A DNA stretch of 64,000 nt from Basidiobolus meristosporus CBS 931.73 (GCA_002104905.1 MCFE01000382.1:19916-83915), one strand, 5' to 3'; positions 10,450 to 20,505 are shown, numbered from the stretch's first letter. The notes: a model not told the origin generated them from the letters alone. Translations and numbers: made by a program.

Positions 10450-11467
10450 ATGGCATATGAATTCCATAACCTACTGGTTTCTAGCCTGGCCGCCTTGTTA
10501 ACAAGGCTCATAACCCATCCGTGTAAGAGATTTCCTACTGACAATAAACACTGTTTGTTATCACGAACTCAACCCCTTTGAATCGACAGTGGATACTCTA
10601 AAAACACGCTTGCAAGTTTCCGGAAAAAACCAAGGAATATTTTATACTCTGAGAAAGATCCTAGCGACTGAATCCGTGTGGGCCTTGTACAAAGGGCTAG
10701 GGATTGCCTTGGCATTTAATGCGCCCGCGCTGACCATGTTTCTTAGCGTGTATGATTGGACTAAGCACTTTCTCGAGATTCACTTCAACCTTTCTTCTTT
10801 GTCACTATTCAATCATCTGATATCTGGGTGTATGGCCGAGATAGTGTCAGGTATGTTCTGGACCCCGATGGAAATCATCAAGAGCAAGCTCCAGGTATCG
10901 GGTATGCACCCTGCGATACCCGATGTTATCCAAGAGGAGGACACGGTGGGGTTGACCACGCTGGAGCCAGAGTCTTACTCCAGTCATGGGTATTCGGATA
11001 TAAACACCCTGTCGGTGATTCGTAACATTTTTGAAGTCGAGGGACCGTTGGGCTTCTTTAAGGGCTACTGGCTAAGCCTGCTGGTGTTTATCCCAAACTC
11101 GATGATCTATTTTGCGTTTTACGAATACTTCAAGGGGCTAATTCTGGGCCATGTCTCGACCGCTGCCAGTCCCAATTCCGCCCCCAGCACTCTTCTCACA
11201 GGGCTCATCTACGCTACGTCGGCCATTCTTTCTTGTACCTTAGCAGCTGGCACAAGCAATCTACCCGATGTTATTAAGACCCGCTGGCAGGTTCTTAGCC
11301 AACACGAGCGCGACAGGTTTGGCGGCCCTACGAAGATGGCCATCCATATGTGGGAAACGGAGGGGGGCCTGCTTGCGTTCACCCAAGGGATGGGTGCACG
11401 GATTGCCTTCATGGCGCCAAGCACAGTCATATCCATGACGATATACGATCTGCTGAAATGGCCCTGA
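10450..11467 (+). CDS. Mitochondrial carrier family (SLC25) protein, two exons
   Basis: Exons 10450-10522 and 10590-11467 give 316 residues. The 67-nt intron (10523-10589) starts GTAAGA, has CTACTGAC as a likely branch site and ends ACAG. Splicing creates the first signature P24-L-D-T-L-K29. The ATG at 10450 is the first after an in-frame TGA at 10399. SLC25 proteins are inner-membrane transporters of six helices in three repeats. Here the signatures are PLDTLKTR (24-31), PMEIIKSK (117-124) and LPDVIKTR (249-256), with EG-type motifs after them. In repeat 3 the canonical proline position is Leu249 and Pro lies one residue later, unusual. The first exon contributes MAYEFHNLL and the first helix. 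Substrate unknown. It converges with the gene at 11600-12550. Confidence 0.92.
10523..10589 (+). other. Intron of the carrier gene
   Basis: 67 nt, GTAAGA...CACGAACT...CGACAG, phase 1. Without removing it, the conserved first carrier motif is broken and no suitable ATG exists, since the frame after it would have to start at a GTG. Confidence 0.88.
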
Positions 11468-11599
11468 GCATAGCATGCTACAGGTGTGTTTATTGACTTG
11501 TAGAATATCCTCAACGATGCCCACGAACCGCTTCAATAAATTATTCTCCTTATCTACACTTCGTACTAACTGCCGCCAGAAATCCCACCTGGATGCGCC

Positions 11600-12550
11600 C
11601 TAAGCTGCATATTGCAAGTCGCTCACCAGCTGCGCCAGCCACAAAATCAATCTCCCGGGCCAACGCAACAGACACTTGAGAATGGTCGACTTGACAACCA
11701 AGTCTGGTGCCCGACGAGTGGATCCGATCTGGATCGATCCTGCCATCCTTCCCGGAAGGCCTCTTTCTTTCGGAAGCATGCTGAGTAGCCGGTCTAACTG
11801 GATATCTCCCAGGTTGGGGTTCGCTTGCCACACGCGGATTACGCCGTTACCCTCGCCACGTTCTGTGTTTTCCAGATCAGCAGTCTGGGTGAAGCCAAGC
11901 ACACTCAACAAAAGTCGAGTCGAGTCACGCATGAACTCCGGGCCAGCTTGGGTCAGAGAATCATCGAGAAAAGCCCATGTTATCAGGAAGGCTTTGCCAA
12001 ACTGGGTCTCCAAAGTTCGCTTCAGCCCCTTGATGAATGGTGCAGCCCCTAGGACTGGGGTCCATGTGCGCAGAAAGCGGCGCAACTCCCTCGCTCGCTC
12101 GAACATAGAGAGCGCTATTGGCTCTGTTCGGAGTAAGAGTTCGTTGAACTCTTGCTGCGTCTTCAGCTGGTTATTTGCATGCCAAGTGGAACGTATCTGG
12201 TTCTTCTCCTTGATATACAGCTCCCAATCTTCTGGGTAGAGCATTTTCCCCGATTGCAGGCCAATCTCCAGCAAGCGCTCCTCAAGAACGCTCCTGGGGG
12301 TTTTCAATCTCTCTGTCGCTAGCCAATTGAGTACGACCTGGCCGTTGGTTTTGTTGGCGAATTCAACCAAGCCCATCAGCTCGCCGGCGACCGGGTCCTC
12401 GTTCACGTAGAAGTCCACACAGATCCTCCTGAAGTTTTCGAGGTAGGACCTTCTGAGGGCAGGGTTCTCCGCAGGCGAAGAAACATTGCTCGGGGGTTCT
12501 GGCAAAAGAGATTCGGAAGAGGTCTCCATCACGGAATTCAACCTGTCCAT
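11600..12550 (-). CDS. Unrecognised 316-residue protein
   Basis: Reading frame from the ATG at 12550 (MDRLNSVMETSSES) to a TAG at 11600. Codons upstream in frame reach a stop without another ATG. The N-terminal ~35 residues are Ser/Pro/Glu-rich and probably disordered. The rest looks globular and mostly helical (NFRRICVDFYVNEDPVAGE, WELYIKEKNQIRSTW, MFERARELRRFLRTW). The C-terminus is hydrophobic-basic (LLRWPGRLILWLAQL), perhaps an amphipathic helix. No signal peptide and no recognised motif. It lies 132 bp from the convergent carrier gene and starts 583 bp from the divergent secreted-protein gene. CpG content resembles its neighbours, so it looks like a resident host gene. Function unknown. 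Confidence 0.72.
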   Translation of the reverse strand: MDRLNSVMETSSESLLPEPPSNVSSPAENPALRRSYLENFRRICVDFYVNEDPVAGELMGLVEFANKTNGQVVLNWLATERLKTPRSVLEERLLEIGLQSGKMLYPEDWELYIKEKNQIRSTWHANNQLKTQQEFNELLLRTEPIALSMFERARELRRFLRTWTPVLGAAPFIKGLKRTLETQFGKAFLITWAFLDDSLTQAGPEFMRDSTRLLLSVLGFTQTADLENTERGEGNGVIRVWQANPNLGDIQLDRLLSMLPKERGLPGRMAGSIQIGSTRRAPDLVVKSTILKCLLRWPGRLILWLAQLVSDLQYAA

Positions 12551-13133
12551 TGCACGCACTACTTCGTCGTACGTCTAGATTACCAGCACTGAGTCGGCAG
12601 CATTGCCAATTAAACGAGGACTCTACCAATGATTGGTCTCGATTTGGTGATCCTTAAAACAACTAATACTCGTCACAATTGGAATAATCATGAAGGTTTA
12701 TTATTTCGTGGTGCATGCACCCGTCGCACACAGAATCAAACTCCTCTATGGTCAAAGGCCAGGGAAGTGCCAGAAAAATGGCACATCGTAGCCAGTCATT
12801 GGAAGCAATGAGTTAAGCCAGCCTGCACGCCGGGAACCACGGCTGAGCTTGGCAACGAAATGAACACTTGGCTGTTCTGAAGTGCATCCGGCGCGAAACA
12901 TTGCTTCAAATTTCAAGCCAGTGCAGCAATGGCAGTTCGGAGTGCAACAGGCTAAGGATAGGCGTGCGTAGTGCTGGCTAGGTCCCCGATGTTTCACAAG
13001 ATGGGTCAAACATGGTTTGAAATGACCGAGCGGGTTGCCCCGAAACGTATAAAGACTTCGCCTGCTTGCGGGGCGTCGGTTGGCTTCCGCGCTCGTCTTT
13101 TCCTCCCGAATTGTCACTGCCTTGGATTCGAAG
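12551..13133. promoter_or_regulatory. Divergent intergenic region with a TATA-like box
   Basis: Separates two divergently read genes. GTATAAAG at 13047-13054 lies about 80 bp upstream of the secreted-protein ATG, a plausible TATA box for that gene. No coding segment is supported here. Confidence 0.45.
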
Positions 13134-13718
13134 ATGCTACTAGGCGCACATGTGAAAAGGTACGGACTTTTGTTACTGGTGGTGTTGGTTGTTTGTATGA
13201 TCAGTGGGCGCAGCGCGAAAGCAGAGCCCTCAAATGTCCGGCCGGTGTTCGATCTCACTGAATTGGAAGATTTGGATGTTAATGGGCTTAGGCTCTTCGG
13301 GGCCACGCTTCCTTCATTGAACTTGGGCTCGAGGATAAGTCAGCTCGGAAGCGGCATCCGGAGTGCAACCAAAAGTATCGGTGGCAGTATCAGCAACATA
13401 GCCAAGGGAATCACAAGCAGGTTGCCGAAGATCAGCTTCACCTCTCTGAGATCGAGTCTGAGGTTTCCGAACATAAGTGCGCTGACTTCAAAGATCCATC
13501 TTCCTTCATATTTCTCCCCGAGACAGCTGTTTCGGAGAATCCCGTTCATAGGCAAGGGTTGGTTCGTGGATACCACGGCGAACGTAAACGTGAAGCCGAA
13601 CGAAGATGCGATTGCCTATGGACTGGACGAGAGTAAAATCGACTTCAATTCCCTTGTTGTTATCCACGAGAAGGTTAAGCTGGCTGGGGAGAAAGCTAGA
13701 AGGTTGAAGGGGTACTGA
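13134..13718 (+). CDS. Small secreted cysteine-free protein
   Basis: 194 residues from the ATG at 13134; codons upstream in frame contain no other ATG. Residues 1-30 form a clear signal peptide: basic HVKR, hydrophobic YGLLLLVVLVVCMI, then GRSAKA before the likely cut at EPSN. The mature ~164 residues have no cysteine and are rich in Ser, Leu and Arg. The middle (about 60-120) has repeated small-residue amphipathic segments such as SGIRSATKSIGGSISNIA and KISFTSLRSSLRF. There is no transmembrane segment after the signal and no known domain. A TATA-like box lies at 13047 and AAATAAAC at 13779 is a possible polyadenylation signal. It could be a secreted effector-like or surface protein, but the sequence shows only secretion. 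Confidence 0.75.
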   Translation: MLLGAHVKRYGLLLLVVLVVCMISGRSAKAEPSNVRPVFDLTELEDLDVNGLRLFGATLPSLNLGSRISQLGSGIRSATKSIGGSISNIAKGITSRLPKISFTSLRSSLRFPNISALTSKIHLPSYFSPRQLFRRIPFIGKGWFVDTTANVNVKPNEDAIAYGLDESKIDFNSLVVIHEKVKLAGEKARRLKGY

Positions 13719-14913
13719 GGAGGGACTGGGTCCGTTTTGCGATTTTCCCCGGACACTTATTTTTGTTACACCAGTTAGAAATAAACCATCCTTGAAGCTA
13801 TCCATCGGATTATTAAAGCTACCTAGCCATCTGCTCGCACACATGCGGATGGATTTCTGGATGATCTATGGACATACCACTGGCGGACTCTGGTTTAGTG
13901 GCAGTGACCATGCGCGGCCGATCCGCACAAGAGTCAGTGCTTGCAAATAGCGGTCTCGTGCTAAGCATCCGTGCTCCGCAAAACCATACTGCAAAGCGAG
14001 GAAAGGCTGCTAGGACGGGGGACAAACAAAGTCCACCACCCAGCGTTACACAAGGATATATTTGGCCGGTTTGTGGTTTCCAGAGCTCACTCCAAATCGA
14101 ATCCTGATGCTCATGAGGTGTATGTGCTACCACCACCGAAGGTAAAATTTTTCGTCTCAACAGGAAAGTCACTTTGAGGCGAAGTCCTCGGCCAATCACG
14201 GAGGAGCTAAGGCTCTCCACGAACCAAATCTGACGAGGGTGATCGTAGCCTGGGGTGTCAGTTCGATCTAATTCGTAGATTTGAATGGAAGCTTATTTTA
14301 GATTCCCAACGACCATCCTATTGCCCAATATATCAGTTGAGTGGACAAAAGGATAAACTCCCCCAAGGCCGCGATCCGTTCCTCGAGATGCCCCGAAGGC
14401 CACACCACCCACACCTCGCTGCCGGGCAACCCTGCCATCCATCTGCATCCATCGCTCGCTCGCGAGGTGGAATGGTGCCCGGCCATGCCGCAGTGCTTGA
14501 TCAAATGATACAGACCCCTCACCATGTAAGTCGACAAGCTGGTCCTCGGACTGCTAAAATCACTGCGCTACCATGATCCTCCGTCGGATCGGCTTTTTTT
14601 TCATTCAGAAATTTTTTTCTTAAATCAAGGATTTACTCTCTGACCTCTCTACATTCAACATTCAACCAACCTCTACTCCGGGTATTCGTATTTGGAGATA
14701 ACGATCCTCCGTCCCGCTTTTAGACCTCTTGTTTGTAGGTGTTTGTTTTGTTCCCCACCGCCCTGACGACCCCCGTCCCCGCACTCTTCCCCACTCTATT
14801 GCTTCTAGTTCGAACCAGCTATTGCTGGTCCAGCATCTTTCGTCTCGTCCTCAATCACCGATAATCTCACTTCGCCTCACATACAGCCCTATATATACAT
14901 CTACCCTCATCAA
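13719..14913. other. Intergenic, including the RPO41 upstream region
   Basis: About 1.2 kb without a convincing gene. Short frames on both strands (for example a plus frame ending at 14177 with VYVLPPPKVKFFVSTGK, and an overlapping minus frame 13819-14220) are possible but unsupported. From 14590 the plus strand turns pyrimidine-rich with long T runs and CTCT/CATTCAAC tracts, typical of a fungal promoter and 5' leader. A TATATATAC lies near 14892. Confidence 0.5.
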
Positions 14914-17900
14914 ATGCTCTCCTTTGCACAAAAAACTCTATCTTCACCTCACTACCGATTAGTTCGAGGAGTGTCTACCAACAGACCCTCCTACGGTTCT
15001 TGCTCGCTCTCCCGCAGGTCATCTCCATTTTCACGCATCAGACCTTGGTCACAGAGTCGTCTCCTTAATAACTCAGCCACCAAACAGAACGTAGCTTCGG
15101 TGGACATTGTTCGTAATACCCTCGGAAACACCGAGAGCCTGCAGGAGATGTTCACCCCCCTAGGGGAGACCGTGTCTACCCAAGGAAGCCGAAACCTACT
15201 CATCCTACCTCGTCCGCGTCCACAGGATTTCAACGACAACACATTCAACGTCAGCGAGCGTCTGGTGGTGATGCACGCTTGCCTCAAGACTGGCGACGTT
15301 GACCGTGCTCGTCGTTTGCTCACAAGTCTATACAAGACCAACCCTCAGAAAATGAAAGAACTCGCCGACATTCACGTCCACAACTCGCTACTCAAAGGGT
15401 ACGTGGAGCAGAACCCCCGGCCACACGTGATCGCCGCCATGAGCTGGTTCGACGCCATCAAACGGTACGAGCTGTCACCAGATTCCACCACATATGCCAT
15501 CTTGATCAAAGGGTTCCTTCGCATCAACAGCGTCAACGCCGCCAAAGTGATAGCCCAAGAGATGATGAAGAATGGTTACACGATGGAGCAACTGTATGGC
15601 AACCCTCATCTGGACGACGCCGACCTGAAAAAGCTCGTAGGCATCGCCGAGGAGCTGGCCCCTGTCAAGGTCAAAAAGGAGGAGCCCAAGGCGGCCGTGG
15701 TTCCCGAAACTCAACAAGAGCCATTCCCAGACATCAAATCGAGCAATCCTCTCGGGGTCCGTATGCTAAGAAAGTCGCTGGAAACGGCGAGTGCGAGCTA
15801 CATGGACCTTTACGAGCGACAACTGAAACTGGAGCAACAGGCCGTGGAGGCCGAAGTGGCCCGATTGGCCGAGATCGACCAAGGCAGAGGGGAGAATTCG
15901 GCATTGCTCCGGTCCTCTCAACTTAAGAGAATGGTGCGCGAGTGGCATACCAAGCTTGTCGAGCGTATCCAAGAGGAGTGTCTCCGAGCCTCTGACGATA
16001 GCAAAGATATTACCTCGAGCTATGGAGCGTTGCTTAGAGCTGTTTCTCCCGAGAAGCTGGCCATCATCACAATCAACGAGCTGTTACGCTCGAACAGCTC
16101 CGGAGACATTGCCGACGGGATCAGAAGTACCCATCTGTTACTCTCTGTCGGTAAGGCAGTTGAGTTGGAATATCACTCGGATGCCCTGAAGAAGAAGGCC
16201 AACAGCCATCTGCTGGATCGTCGCATGCAAGTCCAATCCCTCTACTCCTCTGGTAAGCTGTTTAACATGACGGTGCGTCGTGCGGAGGCCAAGAAGGAGA
16301 GGGAGGAGATCGAGTCTGAGTGGGTGCCCAGATGGACAAAGGAGATGCAGATGAGTCTTGGCTCGGTGCTCGTCTCTTCGTTGATCGAGTCGGCCAAGGT
16401 GAAAATAAAGCACGTCGAGGATGCCACCGGCCATGTAGAATATTCCAACGAAGACGCATTCTACGTCACTCACCAGTTCCAACGTGGAAAGCAGATCGGG
16501 ATCGTGAAGTTCCATCCAAAGCTCATCAACATCTTCAAGGAGGGCCCCTTGAACGAAGGGATCCATCCACGTCTATTACCCATGTTGGTGCCACCCAAGC
16601 CTTGGCTCACATTCAACAGCGGCGGCTATTTAACTAGCCGTTCGTTGTGTATGCGAATCAAGGGAAGTCCAGAGCAGCTGGCCTACTTGAAAGAAGCCTC
16701 CAACAAGGATTGTCTAGCCGTCGCCCTGGCCGGATTGGATGTGCTGGGTTCGACGAAATGGATGGTGAACCGGAATGTGTTTGACGTGGTGTTGCAAGTA
16801 TGGAACTCGGAGCAAGGCCTCGCCGACATTCCCCCAGCCAATGTAAGCCGCGAGCTTCCACCAAAGCCGGCCGATTACGACGAGAATCCTCAGGCGCGTT
16901 GGCAATGGCAGAGGGAATCTCGGGAGATCCTGAATGAGAAGCGAAACAACCATTCGCTACGTTGCGACGCCAACTATAAGGTGGAGATCGCCAAAGCCTT
17001 CCTCGACCAGCCCATCTATTTCCCGCACAATTTCGATTTCCGTGGTCGTGCCTATCCCATTCCCCCTCACTTCAATCACTTGGGCAGTGATCTGTGCAGA
17101 GGTCTGCTTCTGTTCGGTGACGCCAAGCCGCTTGGAGAGCGGGGACTGAGGTGGCTGAAGATCCACCTGGCTTCCTTGGCTGGTTACGACAAGCAATCAT
17201 TCGACGCCCGTGTGGAATACATTGAGCAGAACATAAGCAAGGTGTTCGATTCCGCCGATCGTCCACTTGATGGCGATCGCTGGTGGCTACAAGCTGAGGA
17301 CCCTTGGCAGTGTTTGGCTGCCTGTTTCGAGCTGACGAACGCTTTGCGGAGTCCAGTCCCAGAGGAGTTTGCTTCCAGCCTTCCCATCCATCAGGACGGA
17401 ACCTGCAATGGTTTACAGCATTATGCCGCGCTAGGTGGTGATACGGAAGGTGCGCGTCAAGTCAACCTAATCCCAAGTGGCGCCCCTGCCGATATCTACA
17501 CCGGTGTTGCTAACAAGGTGATAGAGCTGATCGAGAAGGAGGCGGCCCTGGGAGTCGACAAAGCACAGATCCTGAAGGGAAAGATCACGAGAAAGGTGGT
17601 GAAACAAACGGTCATGACCAACGTGTACGGGGTCACCGTGATCGGTGCGCGCGCTCAGATCTCCAACCGACTTCGCGAAATCGAGGACCTGAAGGATGCC
17701 GACGTATTCGGGCTATCGACCTACCTGACCCGGTTGGTGTTCAATTCCCTGGGGGAGATGTTCACGGGAGCGCGCAACCTGCAGGACTGGCTCAATGAGA
17801 GTGCTAGGAGAATCGCGCGCAGTATACCTGCTGCGCTGTTGGAGGATGCAATCAACAAGCGCAAGAACTCCGGCTCCGGCGAAGGCGACGCCGAGTTACC

Positions 17901-18579
17901 CATCTCGGCCAGCAACAAGCTACTCAGTGCCGAGCAAATGTCCTCGGTCATCTGGACGACTCCTCTGGGCGTACCCATTGTCCAGCCATATCGGAAGCAC
18001 CAGAAGAAGGTGATCAAGACGAACCTTCAGAACCTCACCATCGTCAACCCGGATGCTCACGTGCCTGTGAACGCACAGAAGCAGCGAACCGCGTTCCCGC
18101 CCAACTTCATCCATTCGCTTGATGCCTCCCACATGCTCATGTCGGCGGTAGCGTGCAAGCAGCTTGGCTTGAGCTTCGCCTCGGTGCACGACAGTTACTG
18201 GACGCACGCATGCGACGTAGACACCATGAACCGGGTCCTCCGCGAGCAGTTCATCGAGCTGCATCAAAGGCCCATCATGGAGGAGTTGCGGAATGAGTTC
18301 ATCGAGCGCTACAAGGGTTACAAGATGCCGATGCCTGTAAATGAACCCGAACCGAAGCCCAAGACGAAGTCACTCAACCTGGCCCTACCCGACGACGATG
18401 GCCACGACGAGGAGCTGGATGGGGAATGTGGCACCAAGCACCGTGAGGAGGAGACGGAGGACCCGTCGAAGAAGTCCAAAAAGGCCCATAAGTGGGTCGA
18501 CCTCACCTTCCCTCCTCTACCAGCACGTGGTGACTTCGACGTATCTCAGGTCAAAGACAGCCCCTATTTCTTCCATTAG
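14914..18579 (+). CDS. RPO41: Mitochondrial DNA-directed RNA polymerase, single subunit
   Basis: 1221 residues in one exon. This T7-like enzyme transcribes mitochondrial DNA and primes its replication. The N-terminus (MLSFAQKTLSS...RRSSPFSRIRPWS) is basic and Ser-rich, a mitochondrial presequence. Residues ~110-225 contain pentatricopeptide-like helices (TYAILIKGFLRINSVNAAKV). The palm motifs are present: A with D828 in HQDGTCNGLQHY, B with K897 and Y905 (same spacing as T7 K631 and Y639), and C with D1093 in HDSYWTH. Arg/Tyr fingers (FDFRGRAYPIP) lie near 709. The protein ends SPYFFH, like the family's buried C-terminal foot. An acidic, Lys-rich insert (about 1138-1195) before that end looks lineage-specific. 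All catalytic residues are intact. Confidence 0.97.
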   Translation: MLSFAQKTLSSPHYRLVRGVSTNRPSYGSCSLSRRSSPFSRIRPWSQSRLLNNSATKQNVASVDIVRNTLGNTESLQEMFTPLGETVSTQGSRNLLILPRPRPQDFNDNTFNVSERLVVMHACLKTGDVDRARRLLTSLYKTNPQKMKELADIHVHNSLLKGYVEQNPRPHVIAAMSWFDAIKRYELSPDSTTYAILIKGFLRINSVNAAKVIAQEMMKNGYTMEQLYGNPHLDDADLKKLVGIAEELAPVKVKKEEPKAAVVPETQQEPFPDIKSSNPLGVRMLRKSLETASASYMDLYERQLKLEQQAVEAEVARLAEIDQGRGENSALLRSSQLKRMVREWHTKLVERIQEECLRASDDSKDITSSYGALLRAVSPEKLAIITINELLRSNSSGDIADGIRSTHLLLSVGKAVELEYHSDALKKKANSHLLDRRMQVQSLYSSGKLFNMTVRRAEAKKEREEIESEWVPRWTKEMQMSLGSVLVSSLIESAKVKIKHVEDATGHVEYSNEDAFYVTHQFQRGKQIGIVKFHPKLINIFKEGPLNEGIHPRLLPMLVPPKPWLTFNSGGYLTSRSLCMRIKGSPEQLAYLKEASNKDCLAVALAGLDVLGSTKWMVNRNVFDVVLQVWNSEQGLADIPPANVSRELPPKPADYDENPQARWQWQRESREILNEKRNNHSLRCDANYKVEIAKAFLDQPIYFPHNFDFRGRAYPIPPHFNHLGSDLCRGLLLFGDAKPLGERGLRWLKIHLASLAGYDKQSFDARVEYIEQNISKVFDSADRPLDGDRWWLQAEDPWQCLAACFELTNALRSPVPEEFASSLPIHQDGTCNGLQHYAALGGDTEGARQVNLIPSGAPADIYTGVANKVIELIEKEAALGVDKAQILKGKITRKVVKQTVMTNVYGVTVIGARAQISNRLREIEDLKDADVFGLSTYLTRLVFNSLGEMFTGARNLQDWLNESARRIARSIPAALLEDAINKRKNSGSGEGDAELPISASNKLLSAEQMSSVIWTTPLGVPIVQPYRKHQKKVIKTNLQNLTIVNPDAHVPVNAQKQRTAFPPNFIHSLDASHMLMSAVACKQLGLSFASVHDSYWTHACDVDTMNRVLREQFIELHQRPIMEELRNEFIERYKGYKMPMPVNEPEPKPKTKSLNLALPDDDGHDEELDGECGTKHREEETEDPSKKSKKAHKWVDLTFPPLPARGDFDVSQVKDSPYFFH

Positions 18580-19317
18580 CCGGGGTCGCTTCCGGATGAC
18601 GAGGCAGGTGACTTCTCCCATCGCTTAGCCAATCTCCTACCCCCTACGCCCATGCCAGTGGTGGCCATTTACGTTCGATCCTCCTCAACCGTACTGTCCT
18701 ACACTGGCATCCATCATACCAGGGAAATCAATGTACCGCAGAGACGGATTCGGATTCGGAGCCGGAGCCGGAGCCGACCATCCCGCACAACCTCACTCAG
18801 CCATCCCATCCGAAAAGCACCCCTCTTCCCTCTATCATTGAACCCACATCTCATCCTCTCATCCCGCTATAGACCATCCTTCCGTCCCACTCTCTACTCA
18901 CATCCACATCCACATCCACATCCACACCTACACCTACACCCACACCCACACCCACACCCGCATTCGTACATCCACACATTAAGTACCTTTCTTTATAACC
19001 AAATCCCCGCACCTGTTGTATTCCATTCCCGGTCGGTTCGCCTCGGTGTCAGCATCTACGCCTGTGAGAACCACCACCCCGTCACCACCACCAATAAAAT
19101 CACATTCCATCGTACCAAGGCTTGAATCCCGGTCTCTTACTACTCTCATCGGCGATTCCACCCCCCCACCCTCTCCGCTTCTGCCTCCACTTCCACCTCC
19201 ACTCTCACTTGCACTTTTGTCGTGTCCCATGCGAACCTTAAAGTCCGTAGCCTAGGCACGATCCAACCTCATCAATATTCCCACCCGATTCCATGTTAAC
19301 TAGCAGGCACACATGAG
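18580..19317. other. RPO41 downstream region, low-complexity
   Basis: No credible gene. The plus strand is C/T-rich. It has short hexamer arrays (GGATTC/GGAGCC at about 18744-18779) and a CACATC/CACACC array. An open frame here encodes only a His-Pro repeat and is rejected. Confidence 0.6.
18899..18959. repeat. CACATC/CACACC microsatellite
   Basis: About ten degenerate hexamer units, shifting from CACATC through CACCTA to CACACC. Confidence 0.9.
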
Positions 19318-19628
19318 GCTCTAAGAGTCCGGGAGATATCGGAAGTGGTTGGGAAGGCAAGTGGATCATGCGGTATTCAGGGGATGATTCGTTGAATGTT
19401 AAAGTGGTACTTTATACTTTGACATGGTCTTGGCAACACAAACCTGTGGAATGCACCTTGGAAGATCCCAAGATCACGTGTGCAAAGTTTGGGGCTGCTT
19501 GGACAATCTTGGGATCTCCAATGCCCTGTGCACCTTCCATCACAACCCTGAGATACTGCCTGTTCCGGGTACCTGGTGTTTTGGTGGGAATATTCCAAGC
19601 AACTCCCCACCAGGAATCTGCCTCACCA
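19318..19628 (-). repeat. copia-1-like LTR relic, GC-richer than all other copies
   Basis: Antisense match to the copia-1 LTR (AGATATCGGAAGTGGTTGGG, TGGTCTTGGCA, GTGCAAAGTTTGGGGCTG, TTTTGGTGGGAATATTC). Where others read TTG, GATTG and TGTGG, this copy reads TCG, GGTTG and TGCGG. An extra ~55 bp lies in the middle. It may represent a less deaminated lineage of the family. Confidence 0.75.
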
Positions 19629-20505
19629 GAGTGTAACTCAACTGGCTGAACATCCAACTATCAAGAAAATTGCTGTTTTCTTGTAGGTAAATCTTCTTGG
19701 CTAGGATGGGATTCTGCCAGTTTGGAGCTTAAGGAATTAATTGGCAAGAATTGCAGCTTTCTTCTCATGCTTCCCTGTCTCTGGCCTGGGTAGACTTTTC
19801 TGACTTTACCTTTCCTTTATTGCTGCCAGCTCTTTCACTGCTACTTTGTCTGAGTGCTTCTTGTATTCAGGTACATTTTCTTCTTGATAAAAGCCACACT
19901 GGTGTATCCATTTCAGTCTTCTTGTTCCTTACTGGCACTCTTCTAACAACCCAACAATTCTTTGCTGCATGTTTTGAGCTTTTGGCCCCAGTTGTGACAT
20001 GCTCCTGGGGGAGCCACTTGATTTTATCATTGTCAGGTCCTTCACTGCTACTTTGACTTGGTGCTTCTTGAGTGGAACCACACTTTTTCTTGATAAATGT
20101 TGCACCGGTGCATATGTGTCTACTGGCTTGTCCCTAACTGGTACTCAGCTACTTGACATTTCTTTGACACTTGTTTAGAGCGTTTGGCCCTGCTTGAAAC
20201 TGGCTCTTAAGGAGCCCATGGCATGCTGGCCTTAAGGTGATGGTGTGCTAGACTTCTAATGGCCTCTTGAGTATTGCCCACTGTTCATTATTGCACCTTA
20301 CAACTTCATGGATCTTCAGTGTTCTTTGATTCTTAGACTTGGGCATACACCACAGTCTCTCCCTCCAATGTTGTGATAGGTTCTTCTGTAGCTTTATCTT
20401 TTGGCACTGCTGTTGTGCATCAAAGTCTGTGTGGTGTTCCTATGCTGTTACATTGGGAAATGGCTCTATTCCTAGCTGTGATATTGAGTTACTTGAGTTC
20501 CTTCT
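19629..20505 (-). pseudogene. Companion ORF of the Plavaka-like transposon, antisense relic
   Basis: Minus-strand homologue of the gene at 27540-29250: C-terminal Gln/Lys/Ser-rich repeats, then N-terminal coding pieces near 20280-20500. Many frameshifts. The left end is fused to an LTR relic. Confidence 0.7.

Noticed and set aside
13819-14220. Overlapping frames on both strands between the secreted protein and RPO41
   Set aside because: Short, mutually overlapping, and no motif. The plus frame ending at 14177 looks slightly protein-like but cannot be supported.
14337-14576. 79-codon plus frame upstream of RPO41
   Set aside because: Compositionally biased (Pro, His, Arg) in a promoter-like region, with an equally long frame on the opposite strand.
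14800-14830. GTTCGAACC near 14810 as a tRNA B box
   Set aside because: No A box or acceptor stem can be formed around it.
18652-19125. 157-codon frame with long His-Pro repeats downstream of RPO41
   Set aside because: It is produced by the CACATC/CACACC microsatellite, has no domain and no plausible start context.
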